Shown piece by piece: positions 1 through 12,411 of a stretch of DNA of 64,000 nt. Every line of letters starts with the position of its first letter. The first letter of the stretch is position 1. Origin of the DNA: Lepas anatifera (lineage: Eukaryota; Arthropoda; Thecostraca; Lepadidae); assembly GCA_034440635.1 (NCBI GenBank), contig JAOTON010002190.1:221501-285500 (forward strand), written 5' to 3'. The translations under genes were made by a program, and so were the position numbers. Under the pieces are notes generated by a model that was given only the letters and a program-made list of their open reading frames with translations, was not told the origin of the DNA and did not search any database.

Positions 1-670
1 TGATGTTACTCCCTCATCCCACAGGTTTTTTTCACAGAACTAGAAATTAACACAAAACGGCCTTCTTCAGACTGCTGGGTCTCATTGATTTTTAACCCGC
101 GCGCCCACCGGGGGTCCAGCGCCACCTTCGCCCCACCGGAGGGGGGGTGGGCCATCGATGGCCCCCTCTAACTCCGAAAATATGGACGTTAGCGCAAATC
201 TGCAAAGTGCACTAGAAAGCTCGCGTGAATTCAGTAAGAAATTACTTTACATGTTTTAGTGCTCAGGTCAATGGTTTGACCTCCAGAGGTCAAATTAGGT
301 CAAGATCGGCTATTTTCACTCAAATATGCAATGCTTAAGCAAACTGGGCATAACTCTTATGCCATTAGAGCTATTTGGGTCTGGTAAAGTACATTTGATA
401 GGAAATTGCCAGTACTTTTCCGCTATGTGCAACGTTAAGACCTTCCGCCAGTGGTTTGACCTCCAGAGGTCACCTCGTGACCTAATATGACCTGAGGTCA
501 CGAAAGGTCAGAAAGTGACCTTGCCGTATATCAAATGAAAGCCAGTGACAAGACAAACACGATTGTGTTTGTTTCCGCGCTCTAGCTTAGTTAGGTCAAA
601 GTTATTGTCAAAATACTGTTTTTGACCCCTGGTGACCTTGTATGAACTTGGAGAGGTGAAAGGGCAAATA

Positions 671-2894
671 CAGTGACCCAAAATAGGTTTTGAGCTAGGG
701 TGTCGAGTGGAAAATTCAGCTCGGAATATATGGTGAGTGAGTGGAAAATTCCCCTCAAACTGTATGGTGGAGTAAAAATTTTCCAATTTGGGTACTCAGG
801 TGGTAAACTCTCAGAGCCCTTGTTTGAACTGATGGATGGATATTTTGTTTAAATTTCTCAAAGTAAATATTTGTAAATCGCCGCCAAGCAGCATTGTTTG
901 ACCATTACCATGTGAAAAATTTGGGTTAAACAGGTAAATCTTTACCAACTGAAACCCCCTGATGCAGTCTCAATTATTTTTAAGGCATTGGTGAGTTGCC
1001 ACGAAAAAACTCTTTTTGGGGGGCTCTGAGACCAACCTTCCGGGGAAAGAACTCTGGGAGCCACCAAGACTAACATTTGTGGGATGAAGACCAACTCTTG
1101 GGGGGCTTCCCTAGACCAACTCTTGTGCCCCTCCTCTCCTCTCCCATGTGACCAGCTCTAAAAAGCCTCTGAGACGAAATATCGGGGCCCCTTAGACCAA
1201 CTCAGCAGAGGAGGCCTCAGGAGACCGGCAGGTGGTGAAAAATAAAGAAGGGATTTTTCATGCAATACCTAGTGCCTAAATTTGTTATCTAAGCATACAC
1301 TGCATAGTTTTTCTGTCCGGGACAAAGCCCCTCCTATACCTATAGTGATCGGAATTTCGGGAGGCCACTCCTGACCTCAATCACTGCACCTCGCATACAC
1401 CCATGCTAGGGCCCAGTAGAGCCTTGGCTTACACTAAAGTAACCCAGACGAAACTACAAACTTTCTATCGTGGCAATAAGCTCTTCCAGACTCTTGCTAA
1501 AGGTTTCTTTTCTTTACTTGTCAATTCCCTGCTCCTCTTCACATATATACTTACCTTCATATGAATATGCTGCTTTCTATCAATCTAATCGAGGCTACAG
1601 CCTTCTTCTTTCTGCTGCTGTTGTTTCTTCCTTTCGTCTACATCAGCCAGGCGCGGCGGGTTGCGACCGTTGCGACAGCGTCAGAGCGGCTACTACTTTA
1701 AATTTCTGATCGCTTACTGCCTGCCGGTCGCCTGAGCTACATAATTTGCGTTTTAAAAATTGCCCTAAATTAATTTTCTGAATCCTTATAGGCTAGAAAA
1801 TTTTACAGATAAAATCACACAAATAGGAAAACATAATGTTTTGTCAATAACGAATATGCCGCCTGCCTTTCAAAAGCCTAAAGATGCTGTTTTTATTTAC
1901 TATGTAAATACTAACTAACTAACCTATTTATTATGTAAAGACGGCGCTTTGGTAAGTCCACGCCGTAGACCAGCCATACAAAAAGTGCCGATGTTTGAAG
2001 GGTAACTGGATGCATTCTTGTTGTCAGAAAATTCATTTAATGAAAATGTAGAGTTTCAATATATTCAAATACCGACACTTTCAGTTCAACTAAAATATAA
2101 GCGTTTTTATGCCTAGGGTGTCGTAGGACGTCGTGAGTGGATTTGGGTGTCCACGGCGTGGACGCAGCGATGAAGGGCTGATACGGATAATGATTTTCTT
2201 CGCAATAAATGTTCAATTTTCTACGATACAATGTCAAAACATACTGCTTAGCATACAAATTTCAAGATAATTGCTTCTAACAAAAATATGGCCAAAATGG
2301 TTTTTCACTATTCTCGGTACCAGAAATACAAAAACAACTTTTCAGGACGTAAGCCTAGAAATCATGTGCACAGATAAACTACTTTCCAGAAAATGTATCT
2401 CTCAAAGCGGTCAGTTCATTTTTTGGCAACACAAGGCTAGGGTGTCTAATTTTCCACCACGATTTTGTGAGTGGTGGTTTTAGTGGCGGTGTTCACCCAC
2501 TGGAACTTTCTCGGGGGCACTGAGGGTCTTGCCTGCGCCAGAATTTCGATTATGTTGTTCCACTGAAATCGGTGGAGATAAGGATGCCAGGTATAATTGG
2601 CCAGAAAATAGAAATCGCCAGATTTTTTTCAGAAAAGCGAAAGGCGCGTAAGGCCGGGTTAATTTGGCGATCTTCTATTCGATTCTGCTGCCCTTTTCCA
2701 GTGGACGTTAGTAGAGGAGGCAGTTGAACTGGCCCTTGTAGTAGTATTGTTGAGTATTGTTAACTTTGTGAGTGAATTGTGTCTTTGGTAACTAGAACCA
2801 TGATTGAAAGTGAGTGGAGAATTCAGCAAAAAGAGTGGAAAATTCTGCTTGACTTGGTGTGCTCTGCACCCAGCACCCCAGGTTTTGGGACACT
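671..2894. mobile_element. hAT-like DNA transposon, 2.2 kb, inserted in the TTAA element
   Basis: The ends are inverted: the left begins CAGTGACCCAAAA and the right is the complement of CAGTGTCCCAAAA. The insertion is flanked by a GGGCAAATA direct repeat at 662-670 and 2895-2903, of which 8 bp fit a hAT target duplication. Subterminal repeats of the type GAGTGGAAAATTC occur near both ends. No hAT transposase or BED zinc finger is recognisable inside, so it is probably a non-autonomous or decayed copy. A 338-bp relative with its own duplication lies at 48713-49050. The minisatellite at 1012-1230 lies inside it. Confidence 0.75.
1012..1230. repeat. Degenerate minisatellite, unit containing GAGACCAACTCTTGGGG
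   Basis: Imperfect repeats of roughly 30 bp centred on (G)AGACCAACTCTTG followed by G/C runs. The same unit recurs at 30065-30305, far away in the window, so the two arrays share an origin. Confidence 0.6.
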
Positions 2895-3331
2895 GGGCAA
2901 ATAGGCCCTGGAATCCGTGACAGAGTGTCAAATAAAGCTTTTCTGATCAAACCGAGCATTTTCAATCGTTTTTGTGACTTTTAGATCATAAGGCAGCTTT
3001 TCCCATGCTTTTCAATGGGAGAGGTCGCATCGTGACCTGACCTCAGGGCACGAAATCGAAATGCCGGATATACCTTGTAGACCCTGGAGGGGTCTGAGTG
3101 TGGAAGTCTCTATCGACCGACTTCGAAATGTACCTTACCGAGCTCTAAAGTTGAAGTGAGGTGACCTTGGTTGACCTCGTCTGGTGACCTGACCTTGGGT
3201 CACCCGGGGTAAAATTTCAGGGATGGTGGGAAAATGGTGCAGTGAGAGGTGGCCCTCAAACGCGGTGCTGCGCCTCTCTTTTCTGCTATCCCGGAAACCT
3301 TGGGGGGCCATCGATCCCCCGTGGGCGTTAA

Positions 3332-3660
3332 AGGGAATGCGACATCTTCATAATGGGATTTGAACTGCTAGAGCCATGTGATAGAGCATGCCGAGAAACC
3401 ACTTGTTCGAAATCTAATTTTCTCCAGAACTAACTGTTCGCGGAAAAGGGTAAAAATTAATCGCCTTCCAAAGCCTCCTTCCCCCGATAATCACTGCAGT
3501 GGCAGATACAACTGGAGGCTTGTATCTGTCCCCCAGAAATATCCGAGCGCTCATGATAAATGCATAGCCGGAGGCTGTTTTAAGGCAATTCGGGGGAGGC
3601 ACAAGCCCCTTAGCTCCTTCCTCCCCCAGAAATGACGCCCTGAACCATGTGATATGCCTT
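3332..3660. mobile_element. Partial TTAA/AGGGAATG element plus hAT-like MITE piece
   Basis: Begins directly at the TTAA that closes the preceding element and reads AGGGAATGCGACATCTTCAT, a diverged version of the terminus at 3683. From 3497 it changes to a sequence beginning CAGTGGCAG that matches the outer MITE at 10246. At 3568-3575 that relative carries the intact site CCGGAGGC, which is interrupted in the 10246 copy. Confidence 0.55.
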
Positions 3661-3682
3661 GAATTCGGGAACGTGAATTTAA

Positions 3683-4125
3683 AGGGAATGTGGCACCTTC
3701 ACAACGTGATTTGAACTGAGATAGCCCAGTTGTAAAGCAAGTCGGAAAACCCGGTACTCCATATTTTATTTGTCTTGGAACTCGATATTTCCGTAGAAAA
3801 ACGTTAAAACCTACCTGACACCAGCCCCCCATCAGCCCGTCGCCGGGCGGCCATTGTTGTGAGCAGCTGATGTGACGACATATGCTGATGTCACGATGAG
3901 CATCAGCCAATCGAAGCCCTTGAAGCGTTTCAAGTATGGTAGAGTTGCCAAATAGTGACATCATCCACAGGCTGATATTTATTTCTTTTTCTAGAGGAGT
4001 ATTTTTAAAAACAAAATATTGAGCCTATTGTACATTTTTCAGAGAAATCATGAGTGGTTTCATTATTTTTGGCTAAAAGTCGCCTATTTCTAAATTCAGG
4101 ATTCGGCCAAGGTGCCACATTCCCT
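3683..4125. mobile_element. TTAA-flanked MITE with AGGGAATGTGGCACC termini (Kolobok-like)
   Basis: Perfectly inverted ends AGGGAATGTGGCACCTT and AAGGTGCCACATTCCCT lie between TTAA at 3679-3682 and 4126-4129. Length is 443 bp. A second copy in reverse orientation (13649-14089, 441 bp) shares termini and interior. TTAA targets with termini starting AGG are typical of Kolobok, and some piggyBac relatives also use TTAA, so the superfamily call is an inference. No coding sequence. Confidence 0.8.
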
Positions 4126-4129
4126 TTAA

Positions 4130-5570
4130 ATGCTCAGTAATGGTTCGCTGCGCGGTGGGACAAATATTTATTGCATGGACCCCTTTAAAACCTACGTGAT
4201 CAACGTGCCTTCGATACTAGCACCTATAAAATCGGTTAAGTTTCTTCAATGACAGTTTGAAACGTGAGATTTACCTCAATATATCAAGAAAAATGCCAGG
4301 ATCGGTGTCACTTTAATTCCTTATTATAACCTCGTTTAGCCAAATATGCTTCATTTGTATTCATATTTACTTGTGGCGTAAATCGGAGGTTCAATCTGGC
4401 ACCAAGCACTACCAGATTCTAAGCCGATTTGACGGCAGAAAGTTTGGAGACGTTTTTACCTCGACCAGAGGAAAATTAAATACAACTATAAATAAAACTA
4501 ATCATTAGGCTTGTTAGCATTTTATGCAAAAGCATGGACATGTCTGTTACTTTCAACAAAGATTGCCTCTAAAATCACAACTGTCAAGAATTCGATCGAG
4601 GAGCCATATTCCCTTGAAGACATCGGGATGAAACCTTCACAGATCCTCTCAGAGTAACTCAATGAGTGACGAAACGAGCAACGTTTCTAAAATTGCAGCC
4701 TTTTTTATTTCCAATGAGACTACATTATATACTCAGCCGGGCCCCGAGTTAGGCACTGTCCATACTCTTCCATTCTATTCCTGGTTCTAACGCTGTTACT
4801 CCCATTACCAGGGCAGTGCCATACTCGTAAACGCTACCATCAATATCGCACGGCAGTCAGCCCCCCCCCCCCCGTCAAGCATTCAGTGGACCTATCTTAT
4901 GGCCACGTTTTGCATTTCCCCCGACTTGTTTTCGCATCAGCATGGAGATGAACAGAGAGCAATTCTGGCTCTCTCCTGAACATTGTCATGCATTAGCAAA
5001 ATGTCAAAGTGATTGTGAATTGCTTTCCAAACGAGCTCGCGGTAGCATGCCGTACATCTGCAAGTGAAACATCGTACATGAGTGCTCCAAAAATTAATAT
5101 CAATCACGATGGCACGTTTCGACCGTGTCATTCACCCCTGGCATCACTAACTTCATCACTACTTTTCCAGTTTTCCTCCAACGAGCTGCAAGCGCACCAA
5201 CTAGATTCCAATAATGGATGTGTCACAGATAAATCAATACAACATTTGAATATCTCAAATTATCATAGAAAACAATATATCAATTTATAGAATTATATCA
5301 ATTTTAGAAGATTCTATCAAATTATCATTTGGCTCAGAACTTGCCATTCGCGAAGGAAAGCGGTAAAAATTCACTATCTGGCCACCCCCTCCTCCCCTTG
5401 AAATGTTATTTGTTTCTTACTGCCAAAAGCCATCGACTATGGTAAGGTACTCAGGCCTTGTAAAATTTCTATGAGAATCACTTGCTGTTTGTAGTCTCAC
5501 AATTTAGCATTTACAACCAAGCATCACTTTCCAACCCAATATGAAATCATGTACAGATAATACTTAAGAA
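4130..5570. other. Unassigned intergenic DNA
   Basis: AT-rich sequence without a convincing gene, RNA or repeat boundary. The only marked feature is a C homopolymer of about 13 bases near 4861-4873. Confidence 0.5.
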
Positions 5571-5578
5571 GGAGCAGA

Positions 5579-5767
5579 CAGGGGCGCTGCCACAGAATTT
5601 TCGCAGGGGGAGGATGGACCCGGGCTGGTGCTGACCGGGGGAGGCGAATTTTGAGCATATTTGGTACCTGACAGTATTAAAGACATTGACACAAAAATTT
5701 TGGGGGACATCCCCTGGTTGGCCAACAGGGGGGACACATCCCCCATCCCCCACTTTCACTGCCCACG
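5579..5767. mobile_element. hAT-like MITE, 189 bp, with exact 8-bp target duplication
   Basis: Starts CAGGGGCGCTGCC and ends CACTGCCCACG, flanked by identical GGAGCAGA at 5571-5578 and 5768-5775. G/C-rich interior, no coding. The 8-bp duplication and CAGGGG end are typical of hAT-derived MITEs. Confidence 0.75.
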
Positions 5768-5800
5768 GGAGCAGATACATATTAATGACAACAGACTCAC

Positions 5801-5889
5801 CTTTTGATAATACAGTATCTCCATTGACCTCTGGCTCAGCCTCTTCCATAGCTGCAATATTTTGCAGAAGCCTCACAGTAAATCCTGGC
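5801..5889 (-). CDS. Possible internal exon of an unidentified minus-strand gene
   Basis: Read on the minus strand, an open stretch starts after a TTGTTGCAG acceptor and ends at AAAAG followed by a strong GTGAGT donor. It encodes about 29 residues including LLQNIAAMEEAEPEVNGDTV, with no stop in that frame. An alternative acceptor five bases further in is also possible. The product was not recognised. No neighbouring exon could be linked with confidence, but a promoter-like block lies about 2.1 kb upstream on this strand, near 8.0-8.2 kb. The support is splice-site quality and protein-like composition only. Confidence 0.3.
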
Positions 5890-7960
5890 CTGCAACAACA
5901 TTGCATTTGCATCAGAAAATTCAGAGCAATATAGGAGAACTATTGATGGTATTTATCATTCAAATTTGAATGATTAATTAATACTCCATCATCCTTTTAG
6001 TCAGCATGGAAATTGTTTTCAAGCCATACAGATTTCTTTACACAAGCACACAACTATCAAAGTCTGATAAAAACAAATGCAAATGCACAAGAAAAGCAGA
6101 TGAAGATGATAAAAAATGATTGGTTAAAAAGCAATGGCCAAAAGGTTTCAAGCCAACAAAGGGCTGACAACTACAGCACTCCCCTGTTCTGGAAGCATCA
6201 CCATCCCACAGCAGTATGTAACAGCAGTATCCAAGAGCAGTATGTAACATCAGCACAATCAGATTGCCCCTACAGTGTTTTCTAGACCAGGGCCTTTTTT
6301 GCTTTCTGGGCAGCAGAACTTATCAGGTGGGTGCCAAACCCAATCAGGGGTGCTGGTGCTCACAACCTGTCTCAGCAGAGCACCATCTATGTTTCATGTG
6401 CAGAGCCAAGCCAATTATAGAGGTACCAAGGGTTAACTGAGGGTAAGTGCCCAGCCCCCTTGCTCCCACCTAGCTCTGCCTATAAGGCCCAGTTACAGGA
6501 TCATGGAGCCATCAGAAAATAAACAAACCCACTTGCAACAATGAATAGGTAGACAGCTCTTTGGGACAAAAAATAGCACTAGTCCCCAATAGAACAAACT
6601 CCCAAAACTGTACGCCTAATGGAAGTGACCAAGGGCCAAAATGGTCCGTAACTTGTATGAGAACTAAAAATTAAAAAACCTGACCAAGCTGTGTAGTTAT
6701 ATCCAGACAGGTTTATTCTTAGATTATATAAATACAAAAAGTTTCCATAAGTGCTCACGGTAAGGTGTTATTATATAGTCTTGTTTCTTATTGAGCAGCA
6801 TAATGGTGAAAGGGAACCATATAATTATAATGATTAATATACACAGGCTAAAGTTACTAATTATATCATGAACACCACTTCTAACAGTCCCAGAGTAATA
6901 ACCTGCCAATGGTGGTGAATGCTAAATCCAGGAAGCTCTAAGGAAGTATAAGTAGCTACCTAAACATTAATATTGTAATGAGCATTGCATGACTCATCCA
7001 ACTTCCTGGTTTTGGTGCAGGTTTTAGGCATTGAATATCATAATACTGTTCAGTACAATTACTTCATACCTTGTAGTGACATTTTTAATGGTAAAACACA
7101 ATGCTTGCTACCTATCACAAACATCAATTACCGTACCTTTCATTCTTAATGCTGACTCTAGTCTACAACTCCCTGCTTAAGACCAATCTAGAATTTGTTG
7201 GAAAAATAGACAGGTTTGATTAACCGCTCATGACATCAAATTCAGTGACATGAAAATAGAAATGGGATGAAAAATCAAAATTTTCACACAGCCCACAGAT
7301 GCGTACCGACCAAAACAATATCAAGGGCCAAAAAGGATCACAACAAAGTTGAAGAATACTTGTCAATACTTGAAACCCTTGTTGTTATCTATAATTTCCT
7401 TGCATCTTTAAAATTCAGCTGCAGGTTGATGGGTAGGTAGTTACCAACTAGTTTTAAACCAATACCACTAAATTTTCAGAGTAATGCTAATAGTGTACTG
7501 TTCTGGAAGTTAACAGTTACTTAGGAATTTATTCATTGTCAGACTTAACCCACCAATAACTCCCTCACTTTGACATAATGCAGTAGCATCCCAAATTTAA
7601 ATCAAAATTGCAGTCCACCACCTCCCATTTCCATGAGCAGAAACTGTTTAGTGTAAAGCACAAGACCAAGCATGTGGTTTTCAGAAACTGGAGAAGACTC
7701 AGATGAAACTTACCCACTTAATTACAGCTCTACCATTAACTTTGACTTCGTACGTAGATCACTTCTAATGCCCACGTTCTTTACAATTGAAATCTTCTAT
7801 TTGGTAGAAGCGCCACATTCGCCACAAAGCCTTCAATATATGAACTTTACAAACTAAGCGAAATTGATACATCTATCACGTTCCGTCGATCAAGTACAGT
7901 CGATTGCAAACATCCTTGTCCTCATTGAACCGAATTGTGCAAAACGTCTCACTCACTTTC
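5890..7960. other. Unassigned AT-rich DNA, perhaps intronic
   Basis: No gene, RNA or transposon ends recognised. A good donor-like site on the minus strand (GTAAGT complement near 7706-7711) follows a short stretch without a supported start codon; it was not called as an exon. Confidence 0.4.
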
Positions 7961-7969
7961 CGTATTCCT

Positions 7970-8240
7970 GACCCACAATGAATCTACCGGCTTATCAATT
8001 CGGTCCCTGCGGGGGTAGAGGGGCGAGAGCGGAACTGGAGAGGAATCTGATGGAATATGGCGCCTTCGAAAAATGCATGACGTCATATATTTTTGACTTT
8101 GACCAATCACCTTCCTCACCTTAGTCACGTGACCAGCTCTTCAGAAATGCGTGCCCTCTCCCCTCTGACGTCATCAAGCGGTGTGCCGTTCAGTGTCCCG
8201 TGCTGCCTCCCCATTCAGCGTGTTAAGTCGGCATGGGGAG
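7970..8240. promoter_or_regulatory. Promoter-like block with two CRE palindromes and a CACGTG palindrome
   Basis: The full CREB/ATF palindrome TGACGTCA occurs at 8078-8085 and again at 8166-8173. GTCACGTGAC, a USF/TFE/Myc-type E-box, lies between them at 8124-8133, with a CCAAT box just before it. The surrounding 300 bases are richer in CpG than their neighbours. Such a cluster is unusual by chance in this AT-rich stretch and suggests a promoter. The direction and the gene served are unknown. Confidence 0.4.
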
Positions 8241-9100
8241 GATTCTGGTAAATCGGAAGCTTCCCTTAGCTAATTTCGGCCCTACTGACATTGCCATGAA
8301 GAATCCCACGTGTTTCACATGCGGTCTTATCACAGCCACAAAATTAGTAACTTTATGCGCTCGCTACGCATCGCGGGCCAATGATGCTGTTTTAACGAAT
8401 AACAATTCGTCAAAATTTACCTCCTACCACCGCCCCTGGCACCTACTACAACTCCGTCCGGCATTGGCGCCGTCAGGCCAATAAATTAAGGAAGAAGTTG
8501 AGAGCTGGGACCCGCACCGGAAACCTACGTCCAATCCTCAGCATTTGAATTTGCCGGGTGGGTGTCTCGATTCAGCAAACGGAGGATATCCATGAAATTG
8601 GGCGCGTTTTATTTGTTTGATGGTATGTGATGTCTCCAATAAGCTTAGGGGAGCTTAAAAAGCAGGTGGAAGGAACACGGTCCCGGTTTGGGCCACCACC
8701 GTGCAACACCGCGAGGCCGTGTGGTAAGAAAAACCGATGATGGATAAAAGGCCGGGTTTAAGCCCTAAATGTAAGCCGTAATCCAGCAGTACCTTACCTA
8801 ACTTTTAAAAGCCCAGTATTCATTTCATTCGGAGTTGGGTTCATTGAGCCTCTGGTTTCACTCTCACAATTATGTCTGAAATTGCACTATGTTCCGCATC
8901 AGCATCAAAACCATACTTTCAGTCCACGTTTAAAGTGACTTTAGGATTTAATACCACGAAATACTTGGGCAGCTCGATACTACAGTCCCCAAACTTCGCT
9001 AAGTTGCCGTTTACCTAACTGCGTAGTAATAAAGTGCCAGGCACAAGGATGAGGGTGGGGATTATGGCCCAGTCATCAGCTCAGCCAGTGTGTCGGTTCG

Positions 9101-9160
<60 letters not shown>

Positions 9161-10240
9161 AAACTTTGCTCTACTCTCAATTGGTATTTGATCAATAGGC
9201 ATTATAGATTCGAGACAAAAGTTCCCATGGATAGAGCATGTTAGGGTCGACTTCTTCGCATATATGTGGCGTTGCTACCAGAGGTTATACTTCTCGCAAA
9301 TGTTTGATCACGGCTTCGATCTCGGCACCGGCAGGCTCGTCGTGGTCCTGGCAGAGCGAAAGTAGGCCCTGGTGCTAGTCCCGGCACAAGACGTGCTCCG
9401 CTTGAAGTATCTTAGATTGCTTCTATCCAGCTCAACAGGCCCGCAGGAAGGAATACACGTGATGTTATGTCATCCGCACAGGCGTGGGAGCCGTAAAATA
9501 TTAGGGAGAGGGGAGGGACAGGGCCGTGGAGAACAACCCGCACCAAATTAGGTGCTTAACCGCCCAGAAAATCGTATTTTCCCCTGCCTGTCCTGATGGC
9601 GCTTTTTTCTCAGCTTTTTACCTTCATTGACGTGTTATAAGATCTGTTTATGTTCTTTTTGTTAGAGGTGGGTTCTGCCACTATTTTTTTAACCGCTGTT
9701 GCTACTTCGCCTCCCCTGGCTAGCTGAAACCGTTATCGCTACTAGCACTTCTTCAAAATCGCGAAACTGCTACCTGCTTCTTCGCTAATTCACCATCGCT
9801 ACTTTTTATTATAAAGCACTTATAAAGTTATGTCACAAAAATTGTTTTCCATTGTCCTTTTCCAATAACCTTGAAGGAAAGCAAACTACTGCTTACATGT
9901 ATATTACATAGAAATAACAGCTTTACATCTACTATTTTTCATAGATGATCCTATAAACAGGTTCCCGGTAGCGGTGGCGGGTTTACTTCTTTTGAGTCCA
10001 CTACCCGTTGCTTCGCTACAAATATCGGTTTCAGAAACACTGCCGCTATTCTTCTACCATTTGGAGTCCACCAGTAGCGGAGTAGCGAACTTAAGTAGTG
10101 AACCGCTAAGCTTAGCTTTTATGATAGGCCCGGCATAGACCTATATAACAGGCCCGTAGGCCCGGAATCGAGGTAGGTATGACTAAAGTATTATCGTTAA
10201 AAATGGAATTATGCACCTCGTGCAATTTTACCCCTACGGA
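8240..10240. other. Unassigned intergenic DNA with an (AT)n microsatellite
   Basis: No gene seen. An uninterrupted (TA)n tract of about 54 bp lies at 9104-9158. The rest shows no recognisable transposon ends. Confidence 0.5.
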
Positions 10241-10245
10241 AGAAC

Positions 10246-10545
10246 CAGTGGCGGAACAATAGGGGCTAGGGGACTCAAGATCTCCCAAAATGTCAGTGTC
10301 TCTAGTAACTGCATAGCCGGAGGCCAGTGGCGGATCCAGCAATTCATTTCGAGGGGCTAGGGGCCTCATCCGCCAGAACCTCGGGTAGCCTCTCGTCTCT
10401 GTATTAACTATAGGGGCTCGGACATTTCGGGGGCTTGAGCCCCCTAGCCCTCCTCTTTGATCCGCCACTGCCGGAGGCTGTTCGAGGTGATGGCCGAGGA
10501 GGGGCTTAAGCCCGATAGCTCCTGAGGCGTTCCAGCACAGATCAG
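10246..10545. mobile_element. Outer hAT-like MITE interrupted by another MITE
   Basis: Begins CAGTGGCGGAAC and continues past an inserted 146-bp MITE. The sequence on both sides of the insert matches the uninterrupted relative at 3497-3650 (the shared GCATAGCCGGAGGCTGTT region). The right boundary was not pinned. Confidence 0.5.
10325..10470. mobile_element. hAT-like MITE (CAGTGGCGGATCC termini), nested
   Basis: 146 bp with inverted ends CAGTGGCGGATC and GATCCGCCACTG. An exact 8-bp duplication CCGGAGGC flanks it at 10317-10324 and 10471-10478. It is inserted into the element starting at 10246. Confidence 0.85.
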
Positions 10546-12365
10546 CCAGGCTCCTACATAGCACAGTCACAGATTTCGTTCCAATTTCGTCCAATGGTTT
10601 TTCAGGGGTGTGGAATCCTGATCTAAGCTGATTTCTTTCCTCAGACGCATGGTTTCGGAGTTACAGCTCTTAGTGGAGCTTATTCAAGCTATAGTAGGTG
10701 TAAGTCCTTGGTCGAGCTAATTCACACTACTTGATCCAGAATCTCTTTTAACCAAGCCATATCCCCTGTTCGCTTGATGTTCCAGAAACTTCTTGTTCTG
10801 TCGCTTTGTCGATTTCTTTCCCAACAAAACGTAAATGAAACAATAAAAAACAGCGAGGAAAATGAAGCAAAAGCACAGGAAATGACAATGAAATGAATCT
10901 ATGTCTTATGATTGTTCGCTATGATTTTTATATACGACTATTTTTCATATACCCTTAATTTTTTAAGAATTCATCTACCTAAATATTTAATAGTGAGCAT
11001 GTTTTGATGTTTGTTTTACAAATATAGTTAGTTGGTTATGATATAGTGATGGGTTTAAATGTCCACATTTATGAAGCTCTGAATAACCACAAATACAGCG
11101 CCCCAGATGCAAATAAATCGAGTGGTCTGAGGGCCTGTGTTTCAAATAATATTGCGTTTGTTTCTGCTACCTGCCCTGATTTAAATCAAGACGGCTCATA
11201 TTCAATATCAAGCTACATTTATCGACCAAATTCTCAGCCGATCACAAGTGAAGGAATAATATTTGTGAAACAGCCGGAACGGTCGACATCACAGCTTGTA
11301 TCGTACGGTTAGGAAAACTTATTGGTGCTGACTTTAAAATGGTCAGGAACCTCATTATCATAGTCATGACAGATTTATATGCTGCAGCAACCTTGATCGA
11401 TGGTGCCCATACCACAATATGAGTCTTCTTATTGGACAGGATGCTCTGACTGACTGGCGGGTAGGTATAATTCCTCCATTGTCAATTATTCTACATTCTT
11501 TTACAAAATATGTTATGCTTTAGGAGTATGTTTATAGGTATATGCCCAGTGCCCAGCTAAATGATATTACCTACAGGGCTGGGGTGTTCATTTCTATCTC
11601 TGGCTGTGGGGTGCCCGGTAACCCAGTTTTTTCCATATTGGAACCTGGTTTCATGTGTTTACGCGGGCTGTGGTGTTTTGAAAACAGTTTTTATAATGCA
11701 ATGGTTCTTTTAATGCTGGCAGCTTTGGGGTTTGTGCGCCCGCAATGGTTATCGAAAATCCACGTTAGCATGTTGGATCCATTATAGGTGCATTCCTCAG
11801 ACCTAAAACATTCCATCGTCTATGAATTTTGGGTCTTGCCAAAGATATTTGTTTTTTGCGGTATGACGCCAGAAATGTAAAATGCGCCAAAACATCGACA
11901 ATGTTTTGAGTCATAAATAAAGCTTTGTGTCTTTTCACCATTCAAAACAGAGCAAAACAGCACGTGCTTCTCTCTTCCATGGACATATTGTTTGCTTGCA
12001 TTTCTCCAGTAGTATCTGTTAGTTCTCACTCTCTGCAACTCGTCTGACAGTCTAGTTTTAATTTTAAGTTCGCCTCTCCCCTCCTTCCCTCGGCTGATGT
12101 AGATGTAGATGTATATTGAGGTATCCATAAGATATGGCTTTTCAGCCCTCAATTACAAGGTTACAGCACATATAGGGAGCAAACATTTTCGTAAACCACA
12201 CAATACCTTACAGGACATGACCGTTGTAGATATCAATTTTAAAGAAATGCGCTAGCTCATTTTAGCCTATCCTCTTTCCCAAATACCCACCATACTTATA
12301 TTTAGCTCTCTCTCATCCCACTGTTCCATGCTTCTACCCCTCTGAAGCGAAAGCTATGCTTGGCT
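10546..12365. other. Unassigned intergenic DNA
   Basis: No exon chain, RNA gene or repeat boundary could be supported. Several short open frames lack splice or homology support. Confidence 0.5.

Positions 12366-12367
<2 letters not shown>

Positions 12368-12409
<42 letters not shown>
12368..12409. repeat. (CT)n microsatellite
   Basis: About 40 bp of pure CT directly before a SINE. A second (CT)n tract lies directly after the same SINE at 12594-12635. Confidence 0.9.

Positions 12410-12410
<1 letters not shown>

Positions 12411-12411
<1 letters not shown>

Larger units (their letters stand above)
96..3327. mobile_element. TTAA-flanked AGGTCA-rich element, split by a later insertion
   Basis: The copy is bounded by TTAA at 92-95 and 3328-3331, with GC-rich ends built on the motif CCATCGATGG. 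Its interior carries many AGGTCA/TGACCT half-sites (for example 280-300, 470-510, 3030-3210). It is in the opposite orientation to the uninterrupted sister copy at 23135-24104, and the two align end to end once 671-2894 is set aside. No transposase coding was seen, so it looks non-autonomous. The TTAA target suggests piggyBac-like or another TTAA-targeting superfamily; which one is not resolved. Confidence 0.75.
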
